This document shows positions 10,084-22,520 of a stretch of 64,000 nt of DNA, in pieces (positions within the stretch are counted from its first letter, which is position 1; each line of letters opens with the position of its first letter). This DNA comes from Schizochytrium sp. TIO01 (Eukaryota > Sar > Bigyra > Thraustochytrida > Thraustochytriidae). The position numbers and the translations under genes are program-made. The stretch covers positions 7,770,668-7,834,667 of the forward strand of contig SMSO01000032.1 of the NCBI GenBank assembly GCA_004764695.1. The letters are read 5' to 3'. The notes below the pieces were generated by a model, which saw nothing but the letters and a program-made list of their open reading frames with translations, did not search any database and was not told where the DNA came from.

Positions 10084-13000
10084 GGGTAGCTTTGGTTTTG
10101 ATTATGATAGGCTTCCTTCCATGCATTTTTAATTTTTTTAATTACCCTACTAGTAGCTACCAGCATCATGCATACCACAACTGCTAGGGAACTACAGTTA
10201 CCGAAACAGCAATTATCACTCTATTATGGTCAGGACCTACGTGATATATTGCCTTTTATTATTTTAACGATATGAAAGCTATTAATTATAATAATAATTA
10301 TTTGCTCGCTACTTCAGTTCATGCTATCGTATATTTATTTAAAATAAAATAAAATAAAATACGGTTTAGTAGTACCTACCTAGTTTTATCATGATAATAA
10401 TTTACAAAATTCGAACAATATTAAAAGAATAAAAACAAAACAAAATATGATAGTAATATCATATGAAGCACTACTATCTGAAAACAGTACACTTTCTGAC
10501 ACCCGGTACACTTGAATGTTGAATAGTTTAAAGGTAAGTAGAATAAGATGAATGCTGTATTTGGAAGTTATTGCAATAACACCCGAGAGGGTCATCATTA
10601 CTCTCGATGAAATATTCATGAGAGCCATCAAACTCTGATGCGCATTGAAATAGTGGAAAGGATATTCGTAGTTTGATTGTATTAGTTCTGTTTCGTATTT
10701 ATTGCTTTGAAAATGCGGAATAACTCTTTAGAAAAATTGCTCGACCTATATAATATGTGTAACTTATGCAGCACATCACTCTCAATAGTGAGGCTATTCC
10801 TGTCGTTCCTTTGACTTGGGTTTTAAAAAACCAAGTAATACCGGCAGAAACGTTGAAACTTGCTCGTCTCCAAGGAAACTTAGTAAGGAACTACTATTTT
10901 TCTTAATTATCCAACCACGCTTAATTGAGCAGCCCTTGCTGCATCTTAAAAAACTCCGCACTACCGTTCATTACATATATACTTTTTAATGCTTTATATA
11001 TATGTGTATAATGAAAGGATTTAGCACTAAGGACTTTGCTTTGACTTTTGTTTCTACCTAAATTAAAGGACACTTCTAGGTGGTATATATTATGTAGAAA
11101 CTTAGCAAGCGAGGGTGGCTGCAAATTTAAGTAATCAAGGAACGGGCAGGGTCTGATAATTAATACAAAGAATTACCACAAAGAATCACTAAAACTGATC
11201 AGATAATTGAAAATAAAGGGGAAAAAAATAAAAAATATAGAGCTCGGTAAAGCTTCCTCTTGTCTTTCAAAAACAGAAACTATTTGAAGCAAGCAAGAAT
11301 ATAGACGTGCTCTATTTGCTGGATCATTCTGGGGAATGCCTGGAACCAAAGGATATGGTAAAGATGAGTTTTACACGCCGGCCTGCAATAAATAATATCA
11401 ATACAAGCATCTCGTTATTTTCGGCAAGATGTTACTGATTTCTCGATGCAAATGCTTCACAACGTATAGACAGAAATCAATTGAAGTAGTACCTAGGTCC
11501 TGGCTCATTTCGGACTACTTTTTTTTATTTTATTTTTTAAAATTTCTTAGAAAATAAATTTTTAATAAAGAAATTGCAAGTTAAAATGAGACAATTTGTA
11601 TCATTATTGTTGCTGTTGTTGCTGTTGTTGCTGCTGTTGTGCTATAAGACACACATCTTCAGTCAGAACTAGAGGAATTATTCATCCATTTTTTTTCTTT
11701 CACGCTAAGTATTCAGGATCGTGAGACAGCATATGCTCATTTTTTTTACAATTAAATGACAGCGCAATCACACTATACTGCGGGTAACTTCTTCAAAGAA
11801 CGAAACTTTAAAAGTCTACTTATACCTCTTCCTGTAAAATCATATATAGGAAATTAGAGTAAAGGGGTATTTCCCAGTGGCGATACATACTTGGCCTTAC
11901 GAAATCATACGAACAACTGCTTTTTACTTACGTGCATAGTATCAATTCCCATGAAGCCTGTAACTAGCGTACATGAAGAAGCACCGTATAGACATCCTCA
12001 AGTAAAAAATGTTACTACTTAGAGGCTAAACAAAAATATGTAAATTGGGGAGTGAAAAACGTTGAAGAGGGGTTGTTGCCATAGAGTTATGCAATGGTAT
12101 TGTAGTCCTAGCTTGTATAAACACATCAACGTGATTATCTTGCGCTCGCTTTAGATAGAGATCTGCTAATCATTTCGAGTTTTTATTGCAATTCCTTTAT
12201 TGTGTTTCTTCTTGCACTACAACTTCTATCAAATGACTAACGTGGATTTTATTAGGAATTCATCAGTTATGCTCTTAGCAGGCATACAATTATAGAGTCT
12301 ATAAAGTTTCGCAGCAATCCTACCGTTACTGGCACTTCTCAGTTGTAGCATCAACATTTTGCACATCTGATGTATACAGATATTAAGTACGTGCTTCAGA
12401 GTTCATTTCTTACTAGAAAATTAAGGCCCGTGCGTATTTATGTAACAATACATAGGGTCCACTCTAGCTTGGGTCAAGTTTGAGATGAAATTTATTTGGT
12501 GATTTGGCCAACTGCGCACCATTGAAAACAGCGCGAACATATGTTCAAGAAAAATCAAAGTCACGACCCAAGTTCAAAATCTCCAAGCATTTCGTATTTG
12601 AAATCATTCAAATTAATTTTTCCGGTAGTTAGAGCTGGTACAAAAATAGAAATAAAATAGATCTGGATAGATACCAGGGTTCAGGGAAATATAATACATC
12701 AATAGAAATTGAAAATTGCATTATATATATATATACTGAAACATCAAGTAGAACAATATATTTATTACCTGCCACCTGGGACATTCTCGCTAATCAGGAA
12801 CTATTCTTGTGAATTCTTTAACTCGGATAAACCGCGCAAGGAGAAACATGAGACCTACAGTAAGTACACCAAGGATACCTAGGTAGTAGGTAGGTTTGTT
12901 CTTTCTACTTCTAAGTCTATTTGAAAAAATGATGAAGAAGACAATAGTGAAATTAAGTAAAGAGCGTAGATAAGTTTTCCTTTGAATTTAGTTGTACATC

Positions 13001-14832
13001 TCATATTGCAGAATAACCACTATAACTACTAATTTTTTACTATTTTAAAATAGTAAAATTAAAAAGTTATACCATAGGTATGGTATTTAGGCATAATCTA
13101 TAGGACTTTTATATCTATTATTTAGCAAAAATGAGATGATGTTTTGTTTTAATTTTTACTACTTTTTTTAATACTTTTTACCAAGTAGTAGGTAGTTAGT
13201 ACCTTACTATAACATACCTACCCACTAACAACAAAGAAACAAACACTGCGTCATGTGGTGTATCTTGTTGCTGTAGACGGCAGTGGCTGAGTTACGATAT
13301 ATACAGCTATGTATATACATAGTATGCGCAGCAGCTTTCATAATCACCCACTGAGCACCTAGGTAGCCATCTCAATGCGCAAATAAAGTTGCGAGCTAGA
13401 ATAAATTGCTCATTTTAAGGCCTTCGTATTTTTACAAGTAGGTAAGCCTACCACAAGGACTATCTAGTAACAAAAGATAAGTAAGGTTAGTATTTGAACC
13501 TCCGTGCGTCGTGCCAATTTGGGTTGCGGCATGAGTGGCTATGAATTGTTAAAAGTCCTTTATCACTCTCTCCTTGTCTTTTCACACTGCCTGACAGGAG
13601 TTTTAAGTCTCTTTAATCGCCTACCTCATTATTTGGGCCACTTTGCTGTTGAGGTTAATTACTTAAAGAGCAACTAACAGTTGTATTAGCGTTCTGTATT
13701 TATATGTGTGCGGAAAGACAGACGAAAACTTATGCAAGTTGCGAACTACAGTGTGTTTGATTGTTTGCATTAACCCGGCACATAAAACATACAACTTTGA
13801 ACTTTGAAATCCCAAATATACTTAGCACTTTAGCTTTTCGCCAACCAGTTAGAGTGCTTAGGCTTGAAAAAGCTGTAGTATAGGTACCATCGTAGGGATC
13901 ATCATTATATTTAACGCAAATTTTTTTTTATAGAGAATAACTCGTCAGAACTACTATCAGTAGGAGTACTTGATGCTTGTGGTAATAGTAGGAGAAAGTC
14001 TCTGGCCAGCTTACTAGAAAAATGAACAAGTAAAGTTTTAGCTATTCTTTTCATAGGTCTGCCTAATCACAACAATAAATGGCGTAGTTAATGATTAGTC
14101 TTATTTTTACATACAACAATGTTTTTGGTTGTTTTTATTAGAAAAGTAATAGGCACCTCGAATGCTAGCCTCATTGGTAGTAGTTGTCCTGCTATAATTA
14201 AAGTGCTACTCTTTCTAAGCGATAGTCGCACTGCTAAAAGTAGTATGAATGGCTTTACTCATAATTAGCAGGCAACAAGAATAGCAGGCTAGGCTATTGA
14301 GTGGAGCGCTTGCGCAGACTTCATCCTCAACTCTGCGCTGGAGGACCCACCCAGACAAGGGCAAGGCGAGCATTGCCTTTCAGAGGGCTCTGCTACTATT
14401 GCTTCTGGGCAGCAAACGGAGTAACCTCTATTTAGTGCACGGGCTCTTCAATCTTCTTTGTGATTTGTCGAAAGCCCGTCAAATCATCGGGTCTCCCAAC
14501 CTCTTCTCTCTTGCATCCTCTCCCCGACCGCATCCTCTTTTCCTCTTACTAGTAGTGCATTGGTCTCTATCGATCTCCACACTGTCGCTCGTGGGAGAGC
14601 CAAATCTGTGCTAATACCAGCTTTTACAGAGCTCGGTCTCTTCTGTAGACGCTGAAGAATTTAGAATAGATAACAAACAAACTCTGTGGAAACTACTTCT
14701 ACATTGTGTTGTGAAAGCAAAAACTGGGGCAACCAAACAAGAAAACTCCTGAGCACTTGAACAGGAACCTATTCACTAAGACACCTCCTATTACATCAAT
14801 TATCGACGTGAGTATTTCACTCATCCCGCAAA
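10084..14832. other. Gene desert upstream of trmA-like gene
   Basis: About 4.7 kb without a supportable gene. Most of it is AT-rich with short TAC/GTA/TAG-based words and small inverted repeats. The last 500 bases (about 14290-14640) are more GC-rich and contain a 105-codon frame starting at TTG, which I read as the promoter and leader of the downstream gene rather than a coding region. Confidence 0.5.
13035..13058. repeat. Perfect 24-bp AT palindrome
   Basis: TTTTACTATTTT followed at once by its reverse complement, with no spacer. It lies in AT-rich DNA far from any gene, so a regulatory role is not indicated. Confidence 0.8.
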
Positions 14833-15990
14833 ATGTTGGCTGCTAAAGTTCGAGCTGTTGAGCGCCTCATGGGCCGCGCTGTTGATCATGTTTTTGAGTG
14901 CCCTTGCGGTGACCTCGGATACAGAATGAAAGTGTCTCTCCGCGTCACACGGGACCGCTCCCTGCCATTTTCCCAGGCGCAGTTCGCCTGGCACGACCCT
15001 TTGACCAAGAACTTGACCACCTTGGACAAACCATCGTTCCCAATTGCGCACCAAAAGATCAACATGGCGCTCCCCGTGGTTCTCGATAGGATACAGAATG
15101 ACCCAATTATTGGTGACTCGGTCTTTGAGGCGAAGCTACAAACTAGTCTACTTGGCGAAGTTATGGTTTCCCTCCTGTACAAGTCCCGGTTTGATGACAA
15201 TGAGTGGAGAGCCGCCGCAGCACCCCTCAGCCAAGCAATTAAGGAAGCAACTGGAGCACTGAAGGTGAACATGATCGGAAGGTCAAAGAAACAAAATGTT
15301 GTTGTTGGCGAATCGTTTGTGCTCGAAAAATTCGCTGTCAAAAATGCCGATGGCGTTCCGCATGACTTTTGGTATCGCCAAAGTGCTGAGGAGTTCTCTC
15401 AACCCAACGGCCTCATGAACAATATTATGCTTCAATGGGCTGCTGATGTAACCCAGCCACCAGCAGATATCAAGAACCAGTCGAATGCTGAGAATGACCT
15501 GCTAGAGCTTTACTGCGGAAATGGCAACTTTACTGCAGTGCTGGGCAAGTTCAACTATGAGTACACCTTGGCAAGTGAGATTGGCCGCGTTGGAGTCCGA
15601 GATGCACTTTGGAGCCTTATGCGTAACGACGTGAACCAGGCCAAGGTTGTCCGCATGTCAAGCCACGAGATGTGCCAGGCCTTCTTCAACGAGCGCCAGT
15701 TTCAGCGTCTCCGAGAAGTAGACCTTGATGACTATGGTTTCCGCACCATTTTTGTGGACCCGCCCCGCCAGGGTCTTGATGTTGGCTCTGTGAGAATCCT
15801 TTCCACCCACCCTGGACAAATTGTGTACGTCAGTTGTAATCCGATCTCAATGAAGAGGGACATTGAGGCTATCCGTGAGCTGTCACCATTCAAAATGGAA
15901 GTGAAGGAGCTTGTCTGCTTCGACCAGTTTCCCAACACTGACCATATTGAACTTGGTGCAGTCTTGGAAATGTCTGAAGGCCGCTTATAA
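14833..15990 (+). CDS. trmA: TrmA-type tRNA (uracil-54,C5)-methyltransferase
   Basis: 385 residues, close to the roughly 366 of bacterial TrmA and collinear with it, including the N-terminal tRNA-recognition part. TrmA makes ribothymidine at position 54 of the tRNA T-loop using S-adenosylmethionine. Visible signatures: RQSAEEFSQPN (residues about 182-192), the SAM motif LLELYCGNGNFT (223-234), TIFVDPPRQGLD with Asp309, the nucleophile in YVSCNP (Cys335), and FDQFPNTDHIE with the base Glu373. The RLREVDLDDY segment just before the DPP motif is also TrmA-like rather than RumA/Trm2-like. There is no TRAM domain and no [4Fe-4S] cysteine cluster, unlike RumA. The ATG at 14833 follows AAA. No obvious long targeting peptide precedes it. 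In a eukaryote the expected enzyme is Trm2/TRMT2, so a bacterial-type TrmA suggests horizontal or organellar ancestry (inference). Confidence 0.92.
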   Translation: MLAAKVRAVERLMGRAVDHVFECPCGDLGYRMKVSLRVTRDRSLPFSQAQFAWHDPLTKNLTTLDKPSFPIAHQKINMALPVVLDRIQNDPIIGDSVFEAKLQTSLLGEVMVSLLYKSRFDDNEWRAAAAPLSQAIKEATGALKVNMIGRSKKQNVVVGESFVLEKFAVKNADGVPHDFWYRQSAEEFSQPNGLMNNIMLQWAADVTQPPADIKNQSNAENDLLELYCGNGNFTAVLGKFNYEYTLASEIGRVGVRDALWSLMRNDVNQAKVVRMSSHEMCQAFFNERQFQRLREVDLDDYGFRTIFVDPPRQGLDVGSVRILSTHPGQIVYVSCNPISMKRDIEAIRELSPFKMEVKELVCFDQFPNTDHIELGAVLEMSEGRL

Positions 15991-18544
15991 CCGCGCAAAC
16001 TATGATGCAACGTTCAGTAAACAGTTTCACCACAAACTACGTAATTACAAAAACATTTAACTAAAGATATTCAATTGAGATCCATTTACTCTACTATTGG
16101 TCTTTTCAGCAAACTTTTTTAGATTAAAGTATTCCAAGCATGGGGGCTGACGATCGCTGTATGAATGGCCGAAAACTAGGTATGACATGAATAGCAAATA
16201 TAACAATAAAACATCAAAGGAGAAAAAATGGTGGATGCCCTTAGCAACACGCCAAAGCAAGCTGTGTGTTAGTTCCTTTTGTTTTGTCCTTCAGCACTGA
16301 CTGAGACAAACCATGCAGAGGAAAACCCAACGGGAATGGGGCTGCCCAGAACACCTTATATATGTATATATGAAAGTCAATTGATTTCGAGCTATATTTA
16401 AAATTCATATTAACAAATACAAATTCGCTAAGGACTCAGCTTTGTTTTTTTCATAAGCGTAGCCTTTTCCTTTTGGTGATGACTGCTCATATTTATTTAT
16501 TTTCATTTGGTTCTTAGTCGATGTAGCAAAAAGATGATAGCCTTTGCTTGTGATAAAGTTTTTTTAAACCCCAACATACTAAGAAAAAGAGAGGGGATGC
16601 TTCGTATGCATACATACATATGTCAAATAATTGAAGGATGTAAATTTCTACATTATAATAAATTGTTGCTTCAAAGTATGAACAAATTTTATAGCTACAT
16701 TTACAGACATCGTCACTGAATTTTCCACGAATGTTGGAGGAAAGGGCATATTCGTGGCAGAGAGTATATTGATAAGCTACTTCTATTTAACAACGTCTTA
16801 TTTTACACCTGTAAAATTTCGTTTGCCAATCTCTCTTGCCTTGGTCAAATAGTTCGTGATATATTACTATCTATGTTGCATATTGAAGTTTCAGCTTACA
16901 ATAGTTGACTCTTTATAAGATATGTCGGCTCAGTCAAATTCGATGTAACTGACACCTCTCGTTTTGCTAATGAACAAGCACTTAACTTATAGTCCAAACA
17001 TTTTAAAAACACGCATGATCATTAAAAAGATTGAGAAGGTCACACAGATTGCGGATTCAGTGATCTGCCTTATAATGGTTTAAGTAATTGTTATGAGTTC
17101 AAGTAAATGTATAGTACAGATAAAGTAGAGGAGGCTGTTTAATAATGATATCTTTTTTAGGTCTTTCTTGTAAAGAGGAAATCAACATACCATGTTTTTC
17201 AAAGTCGAAAATTAGATATTAATATAGTATCGCTGTTTAACTAAACTATCCATGTTTAGAGAGCCCAATTTGTGAAATTGGTGTATTTATTTCCTTGTGG
17301 TCTGCAATCCCAGAGTATTATATCATAATTTAAAATATAAATAAATAGTGATAAATGATACTGAATGGTACACCTGTATGAAGACTATTTTATTTTAAAT
17401 TCGCAAGATCCTCCTTGTGTGCTATTATTGTGCACTCTAGTCGTAGTCACTCTGACCTTACTATCAATTCCATCAAGTTAGTTAGTTCTTTTTTGTCATT
17501 AAAAAAACAAAACAAATAACTTTCAAAGATTCAAAAGATCTATAAACGTCGCCCAGTAATACCTCTTTCACCTTTTGTTGAGCTGGCTGAAGATCTTGCT
17601 GGCATGGTATTAGCTATATTAATGCATGCACGAATAATTTCTAGTACATATGCATAATATATATATTGCTGTAAGTAAATCAAACCATTACTATAACGAA
17701 AACGGATTTTCGTTAGACACTGAGATACATCCAGCAAATTCACAACCAATAGCTCAAATCTCTGGGATACGTATGCAGCAAGTCAAGGTTACAGTTGAAT
17801 GCTAAGCAAAGTAATAGACTAGTTTCTGATAGAACAATTCGTGTAGTGATATTTCGAATTGCTAACATTTTGTATATTATCGTCAAGTTACATGGATGAG
17901 TTGGGTGTTCAGCAGGATTGAATGGACGAAACTGAACGAGACGACGGATAAAGAGAGATATGAAAGACCTGTAACCCATATTCTGAATAAATACAGCTAA
18001 TGACTTATCTAAGTTATTTTTGTTTTTAAAGAAAAGAAAAGTGAAATATAATAGAATGAATGAGACAATTGTATTTATTTTGAGTGGTTGGATCCACCTG
18101 TCTGATGTACTATCACACTGGCGTGTGAAACAGTCCGAGGCAGCTCGGCGCAGTACTGTTGAGCAAATAAAAAAAAAAGGAAAAAAAAAGAAGCTTAGCC
18201 GTATTGATATTATTTGAGCAATTAAACTTTAATCACTTAATTAGATTATATAATAATATTTCGACGAGTATATAATATTAGAAAAATACTTCAATACTAT
18301 CTGTATATATATATATATTATCATTTATACCTAACTCCTAAAAAGTTATCTATGACTAAATCTGTGAGATCAAATAACATGTATTATATTATATTATATA
18401 TATATACACATTTATTAAAAAGCTTACTGTTTGTTGTATTATCTAGTAACTAACTAACAACATACTATCTTCATTTGATATTTATTACCTGTCCTCTCAT
18501 CCGTTCGACAGTATGTATTGATTGATTAATTGATTCGATTGGCC

Positions 18545-18568
18545 CAGGCTGGCCCTCTGCCAGCCCTG
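18545..18568. other. Isolated GC-rich hairpin
   Basis: GGCTGGC and GCCAGCC form a perfect 7-bp stem around a CCTCT loop, extended by two more pairs past a one-base bulge, inside very AT-rich DNA. Function unknown. Confidence 0.5.
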
Positions 18569-20326
18569 TATTTTATAATAAAATAAGTATACATCATTAA
18601 TATTTTAAATGTCTCTTCACTGCGCAGCATGACCATGCATGGGCCACGGTTATTTCATTATATGGAAACAATTAAATCCCATGCAAAACAAAACAAAACA
18701 CAAGCACTCATCTTTGAAAATTCAAAAAACACCAAGGACTCACTGAGTGCATCGCTCTAATCATCTCAAGAAAATATTATCACTTTTATAATTTTATTGC
18801 TGTGTTGATTGTTTCAAACGTTTAACAAAAAACAGTATGGTGTGATCAAATTAAACTCCCAGGGGTCTGGTTTATACTGCAATGACAATCATTGTATATA
18901 TTTATTAAACATTATCTTACGTACAAATGTAGTCATTTATATATTTCATTCTATTTTATTGTCCCCTCTAAATCATCATTTAAGTTATATTTGCAATATT
19001 AAATTATAATATTATTAATTTATTGCAAAATTATTGTGTATATTAATTTTTTCATAAATTTATTTTTAAAATTATAAATATAAATATATTTTGTTAATAA
19101 TTTTTATTAAATTGACATATTTTGATATATTTGGTATTTTATTGAGTTACACAAACTTATTATTTAAGCCTTTTTAATTTGTAAAAAAATGTACTTGTAA
19201 ATATATATATTACATATGTAAGCAGTATTATTATAATGACAAACGAACGACTCTCGATATAAACAGTTACATTTTGTAATATATATATATAAGACCGTGG
19301 CGTTCGGTCATACTGCGCAGTGCATACGAAGAGACATTTGAAATATTGATGATGTATACAATCAAACACAGCTATACTATATTATTATATAATATATTAA
19401 TATAATAATATTATACTAAATTTAAAAAATAAAACAAAAAAAACATGGCTTCAAATGACTGCGTGCGTCGGTCGTGAGTTACCTAGGGTTCCTTAAACGG
19501 TGATCAGTTAGTGAGACCTAAGGAGATTCGCACCAAGATTCCTATTGCCAATGTATGGGTTCCGTTCCCTTCGCTGCTATGTGCTGAGAGCCATTATTTG
19601 ATTTAGTTAGACAACTGTTGATATGGCGCACGCTGAATGCGTAGTTCTGGTGTATTTATTGCATAGCTTATAAATATAAAGTAGTGATTTTTTAATATGT
19701 AGAGTTTTTAAAAAAGTAAGCCCAGTACTCACAACTGCATCACTGCAATAAGGACCCAATCTTACTCAACTACCAGGCCTTCAACATCAAATACTAACAT
19801 AATTCACAAAGTTTATTATTGATGCAGCGCGAAGAGGTAATCCAATTTTTTTAAATCTGGTCTCTCTTTTTATATCTTATAAAAAAATTGCTTTGGTCTC
19901 GATTAAAATGAGCGTACAGATTCCAGTATTCATCGCTATACTATGCAACTATAAACTGGCTTATGCTCACGACCTCAGGAATGATTTTCTTGTTTCTTGT
20001 TGTTTCATATTTACAATAATATAGGGCACACGCTATCTTGATCTATACTGAGCAGGGAGACATGGTGACAGAATATGTGATACGAATTGAGTGACTTTAG
20101 CAAATAGCAGCTAGCTAGCAGCAGTCTCAATAGCTCTCTTACAATATGTTCATCTGATGAGACAGTCTATTTTACTCAAATAGGATAGAATCGAACAAAA
20201 AAAAAGTGTTCGTGTGAATTTATGAGTATCGGTTCTCGCTTTGTATAATACTCTGTTGAGTGCCCACACAGATGAGTTATGTATACTTTTAATTCAATAA
20301 CTAGTGTCCAGCTGCGTTATTTCTTT

Positions 20327-20366
20327 TGTCTCGTTCCCTGATTGATTGTCTCGTTCCCTGATTGAT
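20327..20366. repeat. Perfect 20-bp tandem duplication
   Basis: Two adjacent identical 20-bp copies (20327-20346 and 20347-20366) with core TCTCGTTCCCTGATTG. It looks like a recent slippage or repair duplication. Confidence 0.9.
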
Positions 20367-20894
20367 CAAGACGCAAGGATGTAGTTTGTATGGGCTCACA
20401 GATGTATGCCAATGGGAAGAACTTTTACATAAATGCTAAAATGGAGCTGCGCCAGTGTTTAGTAAAACAAGTGTCACGTCCTATACTTCTTGCTAGCATG
20501 CGTAAAGTATAGATAGTAGATTTCTCTCTCTCTCTCTCTACATATATATCTTTATATCTATAAAGTATTTCAATTTATCGTTGCCAACATGTTAATTGTG
20601 ATCAAGTCTAAATTTCTCTCGGGTATTTTGCGCAAATAGGAAAGAGAACCTCTATACTTTTATTTGCTTGAAGAAGATTCGCGATTTGATTTTTCCTGGC
20701 AAAAGAGTGAGTGGTACGGTAATAGCATTACTATTACCAAAGTTGAGATATGCTCGACCAGAAGCAAACAATAGAATGAGATCAAAAATAGGGTGACGTA
20801 AAGCGTGAACATGTAGAAAATGCTCAAATACCACTTGTTTCAATCAATAATAATATATTATATAGGAGAATGACTCGAGATCACTCATAGGGGC

Positions 20895-22520
20895 TTATTT
20901 GATTTTCGGGAGACTTTGAAACGCAGCGCAAAGTTCCTGGCAAGCTTTCTCAGTGACTCCCCATTTTTTCACGCCTTCGTCAGTTTGCAGAAAATGAATC
21001 GTTGTATCAGTAGTAGAGGCTACACTTGACCTTGACTTAGCGCGATGCTGTGCCCCTTGTTTATAAGTGTGTGTTCTGTTTGGCACTTGAAGCATCTTTC
21101 TGTGAAAGGCACTTCCTTCAAAAAAAGGGTCATAGCGGGAAGGAACGATTACCACGAATGACAGAGGCTCGCACGCACCAGTCGCATCAGTTAAGAGTTG
21201 ACCTATGTGATCTGCTGTCAAGAGAACTGTAGACGTAGTAAAGGGTGGGTTTACCTCGAATGATCCACGCCGAGGCCAGAACTGAAAGAATGACCCACGA
21301 GACCCGAAAATATTGTCTGTGTCAGGAAATGCTGAGCAGTATCTAGAAAATTGTTTGTAGCGGTTGAGAGGTGATGCAAAACATTCCTCTTCAACGCCAA
21401 ACTTGTGATGAAGGAAATCAAATACTGGATCTGGCAATGCAGCTTGGAAACCAGACGCGCCAAAAGATTCATAGCGCATGAGTACGCAAAAAGATGCACG
21501 AAGAAAAGTTTGATCTGCGAATTCAGTAGAATAGTCAGGGTCTTGAGAAGTTGAAGATGACATTGAATTTTGCGCTGGGCTGTTTCTTCTTGCTATTTGA
21601 AAGCTTTGAGCAAGTTTTTTTAGATGTGCCAAGGTCACTGTAACTTCGTCAGATCGATAACGGAGTTTCATTTCCCTATGATTTATCTTTGTCAAAGTCA
21701 CGTGCTGTTTCCGCCCTTGCTTGGAGTTTGCCTCTGGAGGCTTTGAGCTTGCCACAAGGCGCGAGGCTGCAGCAGAGAACTCGGCAATCGCAGGCAGGTG
21801 CCCTTCAATACCATCTAGCTCATTCTGGAGAACTGGCTCAGCGCCTCGAATACCCAATTGATCTGGAATAGGCCCACACGGTTTTTCACTGCTTTCCAAA
21901 GCGCAAAATAGCCACCGGTGCCACATGGCATCACCATTACGTAGAGTTGCTTTAGTTTGAAGAGGCAATCTCGAAAGGTCCTTGGAAGAGAGCCTTGCAA
22001 CAAGCGCCTTCTCGAGCCGGAAATGAATTTTGCGGAGCTCACTCTTGACCCATACTTCTTTCGCAGGAAAGCTAGGCTCCAGCACGATGCTTTGGTCCTG
22101 GTCGTCGTCGATGCTTCGATCATCTCTATCTAGGTTGTATATGGAGTCATCATGACCATCAATATCATCATCAGCGTCAGCAGGACGCGCAATGTCTGTG
22201 TTTTCGTGTAAATGAATGGATTTGGCATTTCCTTTCACATACTTTTTGATTTTCCCATTAGGTGCGCTTCTATCATCTTGCGTGGTACGTTTTCGCTTTG
22301 ATGATGAGATGCTTTCCGAGATAGAAGCTGAGCTTCCAGGTTTGGTGCTTGCGCCACTGCTCACCGTGCTGCTTGAGGATTTGCTAGTGGATTTTGCATT
22401 GTCGTATTCATCGCCCTCGTCAGCGCTTGATCTTTGTGAGCGATTTGGTTTTGCAGAGACATCTTCTTTGTAGTATGAGGCCATAAGTTGGGACAACTCA
22501 TCACCACCAGCAAAGGCCAT
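20895..22520 (-). CDS. PCIF1: PCIF1/CAPAM-like cap-adjacent m6Am methyltransferase
   Basis: A 541-residue protein. The C-terminal half matches the PCIF1 catalytic fold: an MRYESFG-type segment, LPDPVFDFLHHKFGVEEECFASPLN, a CSAFPDTDNIFGSRGSF block, and the catalytic motif SFEVNPPF with Asn424-Pro-Pro-Phe. These are followed by PLSFVVIVPSR and TIHFLQTDEGVKKW. In animals PCIF1 methylates N6 of 2'-O-methyladenosine next to the mRNA cap, in the nucleus, recruited to Pol II by a WW domain. Here no WW domain is visible. The first 140 or so residues are Ser/Asp/Lys-rich low complexity with a basic stretch (SSKRKRTT) that could act in nuclear import. The open frame starts at TTG. I chose the ATG at 22520-22518 (A at -3, G at +4, MAFAGGDEL). 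The stop is TAA. Confidence 0.9.
   Translation of the reverse strand: MAFAGGDELSQLMASYYKEDVSAKPNRSQRSSADEGDEYDNAKSTSKSSSSTVSSGASTKPGSSASISESISSSKRKRTTQDDRSAPNGKIKKYVKGNAKSIHLHENTDIARPADADDDIDGHDDSIYNLDRDDRSIDDDQDQSIVLEPSFPAKEVWVKSELRKIHFRLEKALVARLSSKDLSRLPLQTKATLRNGDAMWHRWLFCALESSEKPCGPIPDQLGIRGAEPVLQNELDGIEGHLPAIAEFSAAASRLVASSKPPEANSKQGRKQHVTLTKINHREMKLRYRSDEVTVTLAHLKKLAQSFQIARRNSPAQNSMSSSTSQDPDYSTEFADQTFLRASFCVLMRYESFGASGFQAALPDPVFDFLHHKFGVEEECFASPLNRYKQFSRYCSAFPDTDNIFGSRGSFFQFWPRRGSFEVNPPFTTSTVLLTADHIGQLLTDATGACEPLSFVVIVPSRYDPFFEGSAFHRKMLQVPNRTHTYKQGAQHRAKSRSSVASTTDTTIHFLQTDEGVKKWGVTEKACQELCAAFQSLPKIK

Larger units (their letters stand above)
15991..20894. other. Gene desert between trmA and PCIF1 genes
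   Basis: About 4.9 kb of AT-rich sequence with TA-dinucleotide runs, a GC-rich hairpin (18545-18568), a perfect 20-bp tandem duplication (20327-20366) and a short CT run near 20523. A GC-richer patch of about 80 nt at 18085-18165 is followed directly by an A-rich stretch (18165-18191), like the end of a retroposed RNA, but I cannot identify a parent. No ORF here has recognisable content. Confidence 0.5.

Noticed and set aside
14297-14614. 105-codon + frame upstream of the TrmA-type gene
   Set aside because: Starts at TTG, Leu/Ser-rich without domain content, and lies where a promoter/leader is expected.
18085-18191. Hammerhead-ribozyme-like CTGATG...GAAAC near an A-rich tail
   Set aside because: The core is CTGATGT rather than CTGATGA and six extra bases separate it from stem II, so it does not fit the hammerhead fold.
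20390-20512. 40-codon + ATG frame (MGSQMYANGKNFY...)
   Set aside because: Too short to separate from chance and without splice or family evidence.
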